NCBI GenBank assembly: GCA_963746955.1
Contig: CAVVDR010000004.1
Coordinates: 1-64,000, forward strand
Reading direction: 5' to 3'
DNA: 64,000 nt
Source of the DNA: DASQBT01 sp963746955
Lineage (GTDB): Bacteria > Pseudomonadota > Gammaproteobacteria > Burkholderiales > Thiobacillaceae
Numbering within the stretch: the stretch's first letter is position 1; each line of letters starts with the position of its first letter. Made by a program: the position numbers and the translations under genes. Of this stretch, positions 27,494-36,206 are shown one piece after another. The notes under the pieces are model-generated. The model saw nothing but the letters and a program-made list of their open reading frames with translations. It searched no databases and was not told the DNA's origin.

Positions 27494-29839
27494 ATGTCCA
27501 TCAATTTCGACGATTACACTGACCTGCTGGAGCCGCTTTCGCCCCATAGCCGCGAGATGTTGCAGGCCGCCTGGCACGACGCCACCAAGGTGTTCTCGCC
27601 GCGCGGGTTGGACAATTACCTGAAAGGCGCGGCAGCGCTGCGCGGTTTGGGTCGCGGCGACTCGCTGGTCGAGACGTGGATAGGCGAAGCCCCCCAGGTT
27701 GCAAAGGAAGTTGGGGAGGATGTGGTCGCTGACCTGGCCACTGCGGCGCTCACACTCGCTTCAAAGACCTCCGGCGCGGTGATTGAACTGCTGCTTGCCA
27801 CCGCTCCCATCGCGGCGAATCGCCTGGGCGATGCGCAGTTGTTCATCAAGTATCTGCGATTTGTCAACACCTTGATCGCGCAGGCCCCGCGCGGGGTGCG
27901 TCCGATGCTCGACAAGCTGGAGGTGCTGTTCAAGCAACTGACCCTGGGCGGTCTGCGGCGTTGGGCGATGTGGGGAGCGCACGCGCACCGCACCAATTAC
28001 GAGGAGCAGATCCGCTACTTCAGCTTGGAATCGAAGGAATCGCTCGCCATGCTGCAGAAGGAGCGCAAGGGCACGTTGCTGGTGGATGTGCAGCGCCGCA
28101 TCAACATGTATCTGCGCGCCTTGTGGGCGCGGGATTTCTTCATGCGCCCCACTTCCGGCGACTTCGAATTGCGCGAGGGTTACAAACCTTACATCGAGGA
28201 CTATCTGCTGCATCTGCCCGATGCCTTTGATGACTTCCTGGTCCCGGGTCAGGACGGAGCACGCGTTTCGGGGCTGGAACTTTACCGGGCCACAGCCGCC
28301 CACTGCGCTGCCCACGTCACGGAAACCCGCCGGCCCATCTCTGCCGAAGGTCTCAACCCCATGCAGATGGCGGTGATCTCGGTAATTGAGGACGCGCGCG
28401 TGGAAGCCCTGTCGATACGCCGCTTCCCCGGCCTGAAGCAACTGTGGAGCAGGCTGCACTTCGCCACTCCGGAATTGGATCGCACTGCCGGCGACTTCCT
28501 GAACCGCCTCGCGCGCGCGCTGCTTGACGACGCCTATGGGGATGCTGATCCCTGGATTGTGCAGGGCAGGATGTTGTTTCACGCCGCAGCGGATCGCTTG
28601 GACGCCAACCAGACCTCCTGGGACGTCGGCGTGCAGCTTGCCCACAACCTGAGCGAAAAGCGAATTCCCTTCAACCCGCGCATCGATGTGCTCACCGCGC
28701 CCTATCGCGACGACAATCGCTATTTCTGGGCATTCGAGGAATTCGATTTCGACAAGGCCGCCAACGCCGGCTATGAATCCGTCAGGCAGGTGCGCAAGTA
28801 TGTAAGCGCAATGGAGATGGCCAACGAGGTCGACGTGGAAAACGCCGGCGATGACGCCGGGGAAATCTGGGTACTGAACAGCGAGTTCTACCTCGACCAG
28901 GAAGGGTGCTCAATCAATGAACTGGAAGGCAAGGAGCCCCTGTCCCAGCCCTTCCATTACTCGGAATGGGACTACCAGATCCAGCTCGAACGCCCGTCCT
29001 GGGCTACGGTGCTGGAACGGCGCGCCAAGTCTGGCGACCTGCAGATTATTGATGCCATCACCGCGCAGTACAAGCGGGAAATCCATCGCATGAAATTCCT
29101 GCTCGACGCCATGCAGCCGCAGGGCGTGCAGCGCATCCGCAAGCTGGAGGACGGCGACGACATCGACATCAATGCGGCGATCGCCAGCTTCACCGACATC
29201 CGCATGGGCAACCAGCCCGACCCGCGCATCATGATGCGCTCGGTGCGCAAGACTCGCGACTTCTCCATCCTGGTGTTGCTCGATCTGTCCGAATCGACCA
29301 ACGAAAAGGTTGCCGGTCACGACTATAGCGTGCTGGATCTGACCCGCCAGGCCTGCGTTCTGCTTTCCGACGCCATCCACAAGGTCGGCGATCCGTTTGC
29401 CATACACGGCTTTTGTTCGGACGGTCGTCACGACGTCGCTTACTACCGGTTCAAGGATTTCGACCAGCATTGGGACGAGACCTCCAAGGCCAAACTGGCG
29501 GGCATGACCGGCCAGCTCTCCACCCGCATGGGTACGGCCATCCGCCACGCCGGCCATTACCTGAAGCTGCAGAAATCCGCCAAGAAATTGCTCATCGTCA
29601 TCACTGACGGCGAGCCGGCGGACATCGATGTGCGCGACCCCCAGTACCTCCGCTATGACACCAAGAAGGCGGTGGATGATGTAGCCAAACAAGGCGTAGT
29701 CACCTACTGCATGACGCTCGACCCGCGCGCCGACAATTATGTTTCGCGCATTTTTGGCCAGCGCAATTACATGGTCGTGGACCATGTGCAGCGTTTGCCG
29801 GAGAAGTTACCTCTCCTCTATGCCGGGTTGACTCGCTAG
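27494..29839 (+). CDS. cbbO: RuBisCO activase subunit CbbO, VWA-domain protein
   Basis: CbbO is the adaptor that binds RuBisCO and sits on the CbbQ hexamer. The 781-residue protein has a long helical N-terminal part (1-about 540) and a C-terminal von Willebrand A domain. The MIDAS motif reads LVLLDLSEST (about residue 598), with a later LIVITDGEPADIDV giving the remaining metal ligand. There is no signal peptide, as expected for a cytoplasmic protein. An intact MIDAS suggests functional RuBisCO docking. It is the last recognisable cbb gene in the operon. Confidence 0.94.
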   Translation: MSINFDDYTDLLEPLSPHSREMLQAAWHDATKVFSPRGLDNYLKGAAALRGLGRGDSLVETWIGEAPQVAKEVGEDVVADLATAALTLASKTSGAVIELLLATAPIAANRLGDAQLFIKYLRFVNTLIAQAPRGVRPMLDKLEVLFKQLTLGGLRRWAMWGAHAHRTNYEEQIRYFSLESKESLAMLQKERKGTLLVDVQRRINMYLRALWARDFFMRPTSGDFELREGYKPYIEDYLLHLPDAFDDFLVPGQDGARVSGLELYRATAAHCAAHVTETRRPISAEGLNPMQMAVISVIEDARVEALSIRRFPGLKQLWSRLHFATPELDRTAGDFLNRLARALLDDAYGDADPWIVQGRMLFHAAADRLDANQTSWDVGVQLAHNLSEKRIPFNPRIDVLTAPYRDDNRYFWAFEEFDFDKAANAGYESVRQVRKYVSAMEMANEVDVENAGDDAGEIWVLNSEFYLDQEGCSINELEGKEPLSQPFHYSEWDYQIQLERPSWATVLERRAKSGDLQIIDAITAQYKREIHRMKFLLDAMQPQGVQRIRKLEDGDDIDINAAIASFTDIRMGNQPDPRIMMRSVRKTRDFSILVLLDLSESTNEKVAGHDYSVLDLTRQACVLLSDAIHKVGDPFAIHGFCSDGRHDVAYYRFKDFDQHWDETSKAKLAGMTGQLSTRMGTAIRHAGHYLKLQKSAKKLLIVITDGEPADIDVRDPQYLRYDTKKAVDDVAKQGVVTYCMTLDPRADNYVSRIFGQRNYMVVDHVQRLPEKLPLLYAGLTR

Positions 29840-29870
29840 AATGACGGCCATTCAACCGCAGGAAACGAGC

Positions 29871-30407
29871 ATGACCCCCAGCCCAGCTTTTTTGGTCATC
29901 ACCGCCTCGGGCGAAGATAATGTGGGCTTGGTTGACCGCTTTTCCAGCCAGGTGACCGACTCCGGGTGCAACATCGAGGAATCTCGCATGGCGGTGCTGG
30001 GCGGATCGTTTGCCTTGGTGGTGCTGGTTTCCGGCGACTCCGGCAGCATTGTAGCCCTGGAAAATACACTACCCGGCCTGGGTACCTCCCTGGGTCTGAG
30101 CCTGACCGTTCGTCGCACCCGGATGCGCAATCCGCAATCGACGCTCCCCTATGAAGTCGAGGTGGTCGCGCTCGATCATCCGGGCATCGTCAAGAACTTG
30201 GCCGGTTTCTTCGCGCAGCGCGAGATCAATATCGAGGAACTTTCCACCGATACCTACCCAGCCCCCCACACCGGCAGCCCCATGTTTTCAGTGCACATGA
30301 CCGTGGGCGTGCCTCCGGGGTCTTCGCTGGTCGCCCTGCGCGAGGAGTTCTTGCTGTTATGCGACAGCCTCAATCTGGACGGCTCCCTGGAGCCCCGGCG
30401 CTTTTAA
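29871..30407 (+). CDS. ACT-domain regulator, GcvR-like
   Basis: A protein of 178 residues with two ACT domains: FLVITASGEDNVGLVDRFSSQV (N-terminal) and VEVVALDHPGIVKNLAGFFAQREINIEELSTDT (C-terminal). This is the layout of the glycine-cleavage repressor GcvR, which binds the activator GcvA and senses glycine. The ATG at 29871 is preferred because CAGGAAA lies at a good distance; an ATG at 29841, two bases after cbbO, lacks a ribosome site. No gcvA or gcv genes are in the window, and the role next to cbbO is not evident; a link to photorespiratory-type glycine metabolism would be speculation. Confidence 0.8.
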   Translation: MTPSPAFLVITASGEDNVGLVDRFSSQVTDSGCNIEESRMAVLGGSFALVVLVSGDSGSIVALENTLPGLGTSLGLSLTVRRTRMRNPQSTLPYEVEVVALDHPGIVKNLAGFFAQREINIEELSTDTYPAPHTGSPMFSVHMTVGVPPGSSLVALREEFLLLCDSLNLDGSLEPRRF

Positions 30408-30453
30408 TCCGGACTATCGGCTAGAATCATTTCATCAGAATGGAGAGTGCGCA

Positions 30454-30849
30454 ATGCTGCAGCAACACAACCGGATTGCCCTGTCCCTATTGCAATGGGT
30501 TGAAAACCTCGGCCTGCTGATCATCCTTGTCGCCACGCTGACAGCAGGGTTTAGCGAGGTGCAAACCATGCTCGGGGTCGGAAAGGTTACTCTCGCGGAC
30601 TTGCTGCTGCTCTTTCTCTACCTGGAAATCATCACCATGCTGGGCCTGTACTACAAGGAAGGCAAGCTCCCGGTGCGCTATCCCATTTACATTGCGATTG
30701 TGGCCCTGACCCGCTATATCGTTCTGGGTATGAAGGAAATGGACACGCTCACCCTGATCGCCATCACCGGCGCAATTCTGATGCTGAACGTCAGCGCGCT
30801 GCTGCTGCGTTATGGCCAGACCCGGATGCCATACCAAGACAACGAATGA
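30454..30849 (+). CDS. psiE: PsiE family membrane protein
   Basis: A 131-residue inner-membrane protein with four hydrophobic segments. The pattern LLLLFLYLEIITMLGLYYKEGKLPVRYPIYIAIVALTRYI is the PsiE signature (phosphate-starvation-inducible E). Its biochemical role is not known. A GGAG ribosome site precedes the ATG. The stop overlaps the start of the next gene in an ATGA, so the two are translated together. I did not find a convincing Pho box upstream. Confidence 0.88.
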   Translation: MLQQHNRIALSLLQWVENLGLLIILVATLTAGFSEVQTMLGVGKVTLADLLLLFLYLEIITMLGLYYKEGKLPVRYPIYIAIVALTRYIVLGMKEMDTLTLIAITGAILMLNVSALLLRYGQTRMPYQDNE

Positions 30850-31142
30850 AAGAGGAATACGTCGGGTTCCGCAATGACAAACATGGCATGACCCAGTTGG
30901 GCCGTATCGTGCTGGACGGCTGGTTGTTCGGCCTCATCCCCGAAGCCGAGGACTGCGCAGGCTGGGATCTGGGGCGCATGCAAATTCTGATGGAGAAGGT
31001 CGAATTCGAATGGGACAAATACGGCAACTTGCCAAGCCGGCTTCCGCCTGAACTCAGACAGCGGCATACCGAGATTTACGCCCGCGCCACTGCCATCGCC
31101 TGGGAAAAGGGCTGGAATCCTGAACTCGGGGAGGACGACTAG
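30846..31142 (+). CDS. Conserved small cytoplasmic protein, unknown function
   Basis: A 98-residue soluble protein that overlaps psiE by four bases (ATGA). It begins with a charged MKEEYVGFRNDKHGMTQLGR and ends WEKGWNPELGEDD. There is a Trp-rich middle (LDGWLFGLIPEAEDCAGWDLGR) but no known motif, no membrane segment and no signal peptide. Its composition and tight coupling with psiE suggest a real gene. The function cannot be inferred. Confidence 0.65.
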   Translation: MKEEYVGFRNDKHGMTQLGRIVLDGWLFGLIPEAEDCAGWDLGRMQILMEKVEFEWDKYGNLPSRLPPELRQRHTEIYARATAIAWEKGWNPELGEDD

Positions 31143-31154
31143 GGCGCGGTCGGC

Positions 31155-31574
31155 CTACTCTTCCTTGGAACGAGAGAACCGGGTGCTTATGTTCAGAACG
31201 ACGGCCTGCTCTTCCGGCCGATTTCTCTGGGATAGCAGGTGAAGGGCGCGCGGAAACTCGACTTGCAGTCGAGCCATGACGTGCCACGCATTCGGCATGT
31301 AGTACACCACTTCATAGGGCACCCGTTCATCCAGCGCAGTGCGCGCTTGGGGCAAAAAATGCTGCCAAGCCAGTTGAATCATCCCAGACGTCTCGCGATC
31401 AACAAACACAATTTCCTCTGCATCAACGATTGCCAGGTACTGCATGGTTCGGATAGGAACAAAGACGCAGCCACTGGAACGAGTCAGCAGAGTGTGGCCC
31501 AGGTTGTAGGTAAGCGCGGGAAGATAGCGTGGTTCGCGTAGAATCTCATCGCCCCGGTATAACGACATTTTCAT
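31155..31574 (-). CDS. Conserved hypothetical protein divergent from rsmB-like gene
   Basis: A protein of 139 residues with no signal peptide. It has a beta-rich first half (LYRGDEILREPRYLPALTYNLGHTLLTR, VFVPIRTMQYLAIVD, EEIVFVD) and a helical second half ending RFSRSKEE. The ATG at 31574 has GGAAGG upstream at the right distance; a second ATG at 31568 is also possible. The start lies 13 bases from that of the divergent methyltransferase gene, so their leaders overlap. I do not recognise the family. Confidence 0.6.
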   Translation of the reverse strand: MKMSLYRGDEILREPRYLPALTYNLGHTLLTRSSGCVFVPIRTMQYLAIVDAEEIVFVDRETSGMIQLAWQHFLPQARTALDERVPYEVVYYMPNAWHVMARLQVEFPRALHLLSQRNRPEEQAVVLNISTRFSRSKEE

Positions 31575-31586
31575 GCTTGGCCTTCC

Positions 31587-32858
31587 ATGCCAATAAAGTT
31601 TACGCCCCTCCTGCTGCGCGAGACCAGCGTTCTGTTGGGAGACGTGCTGACCTTCACCGCTCCCGCCGACACCCTGCTCTCCGGCCATTTCCGGCACAAT
31701 CCTGCGTTGGGAAGGGAACAACGCGCCTTCATGGCCGACAGCATCTTCGGCGTGCTGCGCCATCTGCGAACCCTGCAATGGCAGAGCGCCCACGCCAGTC
31801 CCCGCCTCCTGCTGTTACTCTGGCTGATCAGGATTAGCGGCATGAGCATCCGGGAACTGGAGCCCGCGATGAAAAAGGATGAAGGGAGGGCACTGGCCGT
31901 CTTGAAGGCAGCCGCGCCAGCCGTTCCGCCTCTGGCCGTCTTGGCTGAGTGGCCAGATTGGGTTGTCGAGGCGCTCCGCCCCCAGTACAGCGAGGAAGAA
32001 ATACTGTCCTTGGGCCGCGCCATGCAGAACCCTGCGGCGTTGGACTTACGCGTCAATACCCTTAAATCCAACCGTGAAGCCGTATTGGGCGAGCTGGCCA
32101 AACTGGGGCTGGCAGCAAGCCCCACGCCGTATTCGCCGGTCGGCATTCGGCTTACCGGCCATCCTGATCTAGTCAGGCTGAGCTTGTTCAAATCCGGCGT
32201 CGTCGAAGTGCAGGATGAGGGCAGCCAGTTGGTAGCAATCCTGCTCGGTGCGCGCCGGGGGGAAATGGTCGCGGACCTGTGCGCGGGTGCGGGTGGCAAG
32301 ACCCTTGCAATCGGCGCGCTCATGGCCTCGAGTGGACGGTTGTATGCCTTCGATGTCAATGACAAGCGCTTGGGGAAATTGGCGCCCCGGCTCAAGCGCT
32401 CAGGCCTGTCCAATGTCACGCCGCAACTGATCGCCAGCGAGCAGGACAGCCGCCTCAAACGGCTGGCGGGAAAACTTGAGCGGGTTCTGGTAGATGCGCC
32501 CTGCTCGGGCCTGGGCACGGTGCGCCGCAACCCAGACCTAAAATACCGGCACAGCCCGCAGAGCGTGGCCGAACTCAATCAAAAGCAGGCCAGCCTGATC
32601 CGTGCCGCGGGAAAACTGGTGAAGCCTGGCGGGCGCCTGGTGTACGCTACCTGCAGCCTGTTGTCGGCTGAAAACCAGGCCATTGCGGAAGTCTTCCTTG
32701 CCGAACATCCGGAATTTCGGCTTCTGCCTGCCGGTGAAGTTCTGGCCTCCCAGCGCGTGCCCTTAACGATGGGCAAATATCTGGAGATGGACCCTGTGCG
32801 ACATCACACCGATGGCTTCTTCGCGGCCATCCTGGAAAAGGACGGCGCTGGACGATGA
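31587..32858 (+). CDS. RsmB/NOP-type rRNA m5C methyltransferase
   Basis: A 423-residue SAM-dependent RNA cytosine-C5 methyltransferase. The C-terminal catalytic half has VEVQDEGSQLVA, the SAM loop VADLCAGAGGKTLAIGALM, motif IV DAPCSGLGTVRRNPD and motif VI ATCSLLSAENQ with its catalytic Cys. The N-terminal half has an NusB-like helical feature (REQRAFMADSIFGVLRHLR), as in RsmB, the 16S rRNA C967 enzyme. It is not in the usual fmt-rsmB context, and a second paralogue elsewhere is likely, so the exact rRNA position is left open. Confidence 0.85.
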   Translation: MPIKFTPLLLRETSVLLGDVLTFTAPADTLLSGHFRHNPALGREQRAFMADSIFGVLRHLRTLQWQSAHASPRLLLLLWLIRISGMSIRELEPAMKKDEGRALAVLKAAAPAVPPLAVLAEWPDWVVEALRPQYSEEEILSLGRAMQNPAALDLRVNTLKSNREAVLGELAKLGLAASPTPYSPVGIRLTGHPDLVRLSLFKSGVVEVQDEGSQLVAILLGARRGEMVADLCAGAGGKTLAIGALMASSGRLYAFDVNDKRLGKLAPRLKRSGLSNVTPQLIASEQDSRLKRLAGKLERVLVDAPCSGLGTVRRNPDLKYRHSPQSVAELNQKQASLIRAAGKLVKPGGRLVYATCSLLSAENQAIAEVFLAEHPEFRLLPAGEVLASQRVPLTMGKYLEMDPVRHHTDGFFAAILEKDGAGR

Positions 32859-32908
32859 ACCGGCCAGGCAAGCACCATCCAACCTATCCAACGTGAGTGA
32901 CTTGTTCG

Positions 32909-34726
32909 ATGCCCTCGAAACTCTTCATTCAACCTGATCGAGCCGCCACCCTGAGTGGGCTCTTCCAGGAACGGCTAGGCGCGACCCCGGACAAATTTGC
33001 TTATCGTCAATTTGATTCCGCCACTGAAACCTGGAAATCATGGACTTGGAGGCAGGTCGACAAGGAGGTTGCCCGCTGGCAGGCCGCGCTGGTGAAGGAA
33101 GGCCTGGCCCCTGGCGACCGGGTGGCGGTCATGCTGAAGAATTGCGTGGAGTGGATCATCTTCGATCAGGCGGCGCTGGGGCTGGGGCTGGTGACCGTGC
33201 CGCTTTACCTGGACGACCGGCCGGACAGCGCCGCCTGGATCATCGACAATGCAGGAGCCCGATTACTGCTGGTCGAGGGCCGTTTCCAGCACCGCAAGGT
33301 GGCGGAAATCGTCTCCGCCACGCACAAGCTGGAGCGCGTCGTCAGCCTGTTGTCACCAGAACGTTTGGCCGACTGGAACCCCAAGTTTGTCCTCGCCGAA
33401 GACTGGCTGAACGCAGCCGCTGGCGTCCCGATCCCGCAGCGCCGACTTACTCCCGACATGCTGGCGTCCATCGTCTATACCTCGGGCACGACCGGAAAGC
33501 CAAAGGGCGTCATGCTCACGCATGACAACATGTTGTGGAATGCGTGGTACGCGAGCCTGTGCCTCGATTTCGCAGGTGACGAGATCTTCCTTTCCTTCCT
33601 GCCCCTTTCCCACACGCTGGAGCGGACGGCGGGATATTACCTGCCTCTGTTGCTCGGAGCCGAAGTCGTTTTTGCCCGCTCCATAGCGCTGCTAAGCCAG
33701 GATCTGCAGGCCATTCAGCCCACCGTGCTGGTTTCGGTTCCGCGCATTTACGAGCGCGTTTATGCGCGCATTCAGGACGCGCTAGCCAGGAAGGGCGGGG
33801 CGGCGCAACGCCTTTTTCAGTCCGCCATCGAAGTAGGCTGGTATCGCTTTGAATATGAAAACGGCCGGGCAATCTGGCACCCCAAGCTGCTTGCCTGGCC
33901 ATTGCTGAAAAAGGTGGTTGCCGACGGCATCGTGGAGAAATGGGGTGGCAGATTGAAAGTGGCAGTCTCCGGAGGTGCGGCCCTATGCCCTGATATCGCC
34001 AAGGTGTTTGTCGGCTTGGGGATACCGGTATATCAGGGTTACGGGCTGACAGAAGCCAGCCCGGTCATTTCCGTCAATCGCCCTGGCGCTAACAGGCCAG
34101 CCAGTATCGGCAAGGCCCTGCCCGGTGTCGAAGTCCAGATTGACGCAAACAATGAACTGCTCAGCCGCAGCCGCTGCGTCATGCGTGGGTACTGGAATAA
34201 CCCGGAGGCCACGTCTGCCGTGGTTGATGGGGCTGGCTGGCTGCACACGGGCGACTTGGCGCGGATGGACGAGCAGGGCTACCTCTATATTGTCGGCCGC
34301 ATCAAAGATATTATTGTCCTCAACAATGGGGAAAAAGCCTCGCCCGCAGACATGGAAGCTGCCGTCACCCTCGATCCCCTGTTTGAGCAGGTAATGGTGG
34401 TCGGTGAAGGCAAGCCCTGTCTGGCCTGTGTAGCCGTGTTAAATGAGGAACATTGGCGAACGTTTTGTCGGGAGCACAACCTCGATCCGGACAAGGCTGA
34501 TGCGTCGGCCGACAGCCGGGTCAACAAGATGCTGTTGGCCCGAATTGCGGAAAGGCTTAACGGCTTTCCAGGCTATGCCCAGGTGCGCAGACTGTATCTG
34601 ACCCCGGGACCCTGGACCGTGGAGAACGGCTTGCTTACCCCCACTCTGAAAATGAAGCGAAAACAACTGCAGGAAAGATTCCAAGAAGCCATCGAGGCCA
34701 TGTACAAGAATTTGTCTGGTTATTGA
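32909..34726 (+). CDS. Long-chain acyl-CoA synthetase (FadD15-type)
   Basis: An AMP-forming acyl-CoA ligase of 605 residues that activates fatty acids. Signatures are IVYTSGTTGKPKGVMLTH, LPLSHTLERT, VPRIYERVY, SGGAAL, YQGYGLTEASPV, LHTGDLARMDEQGYLYIVGRIKD and an FPGYAQVRR/PTLKMKR end with the C-terminal catalytic Lys. The 600-residue length and the LERT motif place it in the long-chain family. The ATG at 32909 begins the conserved region; a GTG at 32897 is also in frame. It precedes fadL on the same strand, so uptake and activation of exogenous fatty acids are linked. RpfB of Xanthomonas, which degrades DSF, is a related ligase. Confidence 0.9.
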   Translation: MPSKLFIQPDRAATLSGLFQERLGATPDKFAYRQFDSATETWKSWTWRQVDKEVARWQAALVKEGLAPGDRVAVMLKNCVEWIIFDQAALGLGLVTVPLYLDDRPDSAAWIIDNAGARLLLVEGRFQHRKVAEIVSATHKLERVVSLLSPERLADWNPKFVLAEDWLNAAAGVPIPQRRLTPDMLASIVYTSGTTGKPKGVMLTHDNMLWNAWYASLCLDFAGDEIFLSFLPLSHTLERTAGYYLPLLLGAEVVFARSIALLSQDLQAIQPTVLVSVPRIYERVYARIQDALARKGGAAQRLFQSAIEVGWYRFEYENGRAIWHPKLLAWPLLKKVVADGIVEKWGGRLKVAVSGGAALCPDIAKVFVGLGIPVYQGYGLTEASPVISVNRPGANRPASIGKALPGVEVQIDANNELLSRSRCVMRGYWNNPEATSAVVDGAGWLHTGDLARMDEQGYLYIVGRIKDIIVLNNGEKASPADMEAAVTLDPLFEQVMVVGEGKPCLACVAVLNEEHWRTFCREHNLDPDKADASADSRVNKMLLARIAERLNGFPGYAQVRRLYLTPGPWTVENGLLTPTLKMKRKQLQERFQEAIEAMYKNLSGY

Positions 34727-34934
34727 GGTAGCGCGCAGCAGTTTGTCTCCTGCGGGCCTACGAACCGCGAAACCCGCTCAATTGGCCGGATCGTCTAAAT
34801 AATCGCAGACATTGTCCGTTATTGATTTTGCATGTCCCGTCATTCAGAACCAGTCATGGGCGAAATTGCGCCCTGACCCAATGAAGCCGTTAGGTCCGAA
34901 TCGATAGACGTAACTACCGCCACCAGGGAGAACC

Positions 34935-36155
34935 ATGAAAGCACTCCGCATCAAACAGCTTGCAATCCTTGTAGTGACCGGCCTGCCCGGCCTGACCATC
35001 GCATCCGGTTTTGCCCTGACCGAACAGAGCGCCAGCGGATTGGGCAACGCCTTCGCCGGCGCCGCTGCGTCGGCGGAAGATGCCAGCACCATTTTCTTCA
35101 ATCCTGCGGGCATGACCAGACTGCCCAACCGGCAGGTGGCGGGTGCACTGCATTTAATCCTTCCTAGCGCAAAATATTCCGATAGCGACCCGACCAATAA
35201 CGACGGCGGAGATGCAGGCAGCTTGGCCGCGGTGCCCAACTTTTACTACGTCATGGCCTTGTCCCCCACGATCCGCTTTGGGCTGGGCGTGAATGCCCCG
35301 TTCGGACTGAAGACGGACTATGACTTTGGCTGGGCGGGGCAATTCTCCGCCCTTAAATCCGATCTCAAGACCATCAACCTGAATCCCAGCCTGGCGACCA
35401 AGCTCACTGATCAACTCTCTGTCGGCATTGGGCTCAACATTGATTATGCCAAGGCAGAACTTTCCAATTTCGTACCTCCTCTCTATGGCGGCGCGTCGGC
35501 TGGTACAGCTACCGTCAAAGCTGATGACTGGGGCATGGGGGCTAACGCTGGACTCTTGTATGAATTGGACAGCAACACTCGTATAGGCTTTTCTTACCGT
35601 TCCCGCATAAAACACAAGTTGGAAGGCGATGCCACATTTGCCGGCTCGCCATTAGCGAATACCCCAATAACGGCTGACCTTACCCTGCCTGATATCGCGT
35701 CCTTGAGTATCGTCAAACAGATCAGCCCAGCACTTACCTTGCTGGGCGATATCAGCTACACCACCTGGAGCGTATTCGACAAGCTCACCATCGTGCGCAC
35801 CAGTGGCACCACGCTCAGCTCCACCACGGAAAACTGGGACGATACCTGGCGCTTCTCGGTCGGCGCGACCTACAAGCTGAACGATGCGCTCAAACTGCGG
35901 GGCGGACTGGCGTATGATCAGTCCCCGGTTCCCAATGCCTATCGCACTCCGCGGATTCCGGATAACGACCGCACCTGGGTTGCGCTAGGTATGGCTTATC
36001 AGGCCAGCAACAAGGACATAATCGACGTGGGCTATGCACATCTGTTCAGCAAGGATCCCAGCCTGGCGCAGAACACGAGTCTTGCCGTGCCCCTGCCCGG
36101 CAGTTACAACTTTCACGTGGACATCTTGAGCGCCCAGTACACCCACACCTTCTGA
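34935..36155 (+). CDS. fadL: FadL/OMPP1/TodX family outer-membrane transporter
   Basis: A 406-residue outer-membrane beta-barrel for long-chain fatty acids or other hydrophobic compounds. It has a signal peptide ending near TIASG, the FadL N-terminal hatch (FALTEQSASGLGNAFAGAAA), the NPAGM motif, repeated amphipathic strands and a C-terminal Phe (THTF), the usual outer-membrane assembly signal. A GGGAG ribosome site precedes the ATG. Located 208 bases after the acyl-CoA synthetase gene, it supports a fatty-acid uptake module. In an autotroph it could also take up the DSF signal or hydrocarbons. Confidence 0.93.
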   Translation: MKALRIKQLAILVVTGLPGLTIASGFALTEQSASGLGNAFAGAAASAEDASTIFFNPAGMTRLPNRQVAGALHLILPSAKYSDSDPTNNDGGDAGSLAAVPNFYYVMALSPTIRFGLGVNAPFGLKTDYDFGWAGQFSALKSDLKTINLNPSLATKLTDQLSVGIGLNIDYAKAELSNFVPPLYGGASAGTATVKADDWGMGANAGLLYELDSNTRIGFSYRSRIKHKLEGDATFAGSPLANTPITADLTLPDIASLSIVKQISPALTLLGDISYTTWSVFDKLTIVRTSGTTLSSTTENWDDTWRFSVGATYKLNDALKLRGGLAYDQSPVPNAYRTPRIPDNDRTWVALGMAYQASNKDIIDVGYAHLFSKDPSLAQNTSLAVPLPGSYNFHVDILSAQYTHTF

Positions 36156-36170
36156 ACTGATCCGGCCCGG

Positions 36171-36176
36171 TATAAT
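36171..36176 (+). promoter_or_regulatory. Putative -10 element upstream of mscS-like gene
   Basis: A perfect TATAAT lies 36 bases before the start of the mechanosensitive channel gene, with only a weak -35 partner. Transcription would begin close to the hairpin at 36180-36199, giving a very short leader without a Shine-Dalgarno. Chance occurrence is possible. Confidence 0.4.
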
Positions 36177-36179
36177 CAA

Positions 36180-36204
36180 CAGCACGGTCACCCGTGCTGT
36201 TTTT
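36180..36204 (+). terminator. Intrinsic terminator after fadL
   Basis: CAGCACGG and CCGTGCTG form an eight-pair stem around a four-base loop, followed by five T. It ends three bases before the ATG of the next gene, an unusually tight placing. It probably ends the fadL transcript while forming the 5' hairpin of the downstream message if transcription starts at the TATAAT upstream. Confidence 0.75.
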
Positions 36205-36206
36205 CT

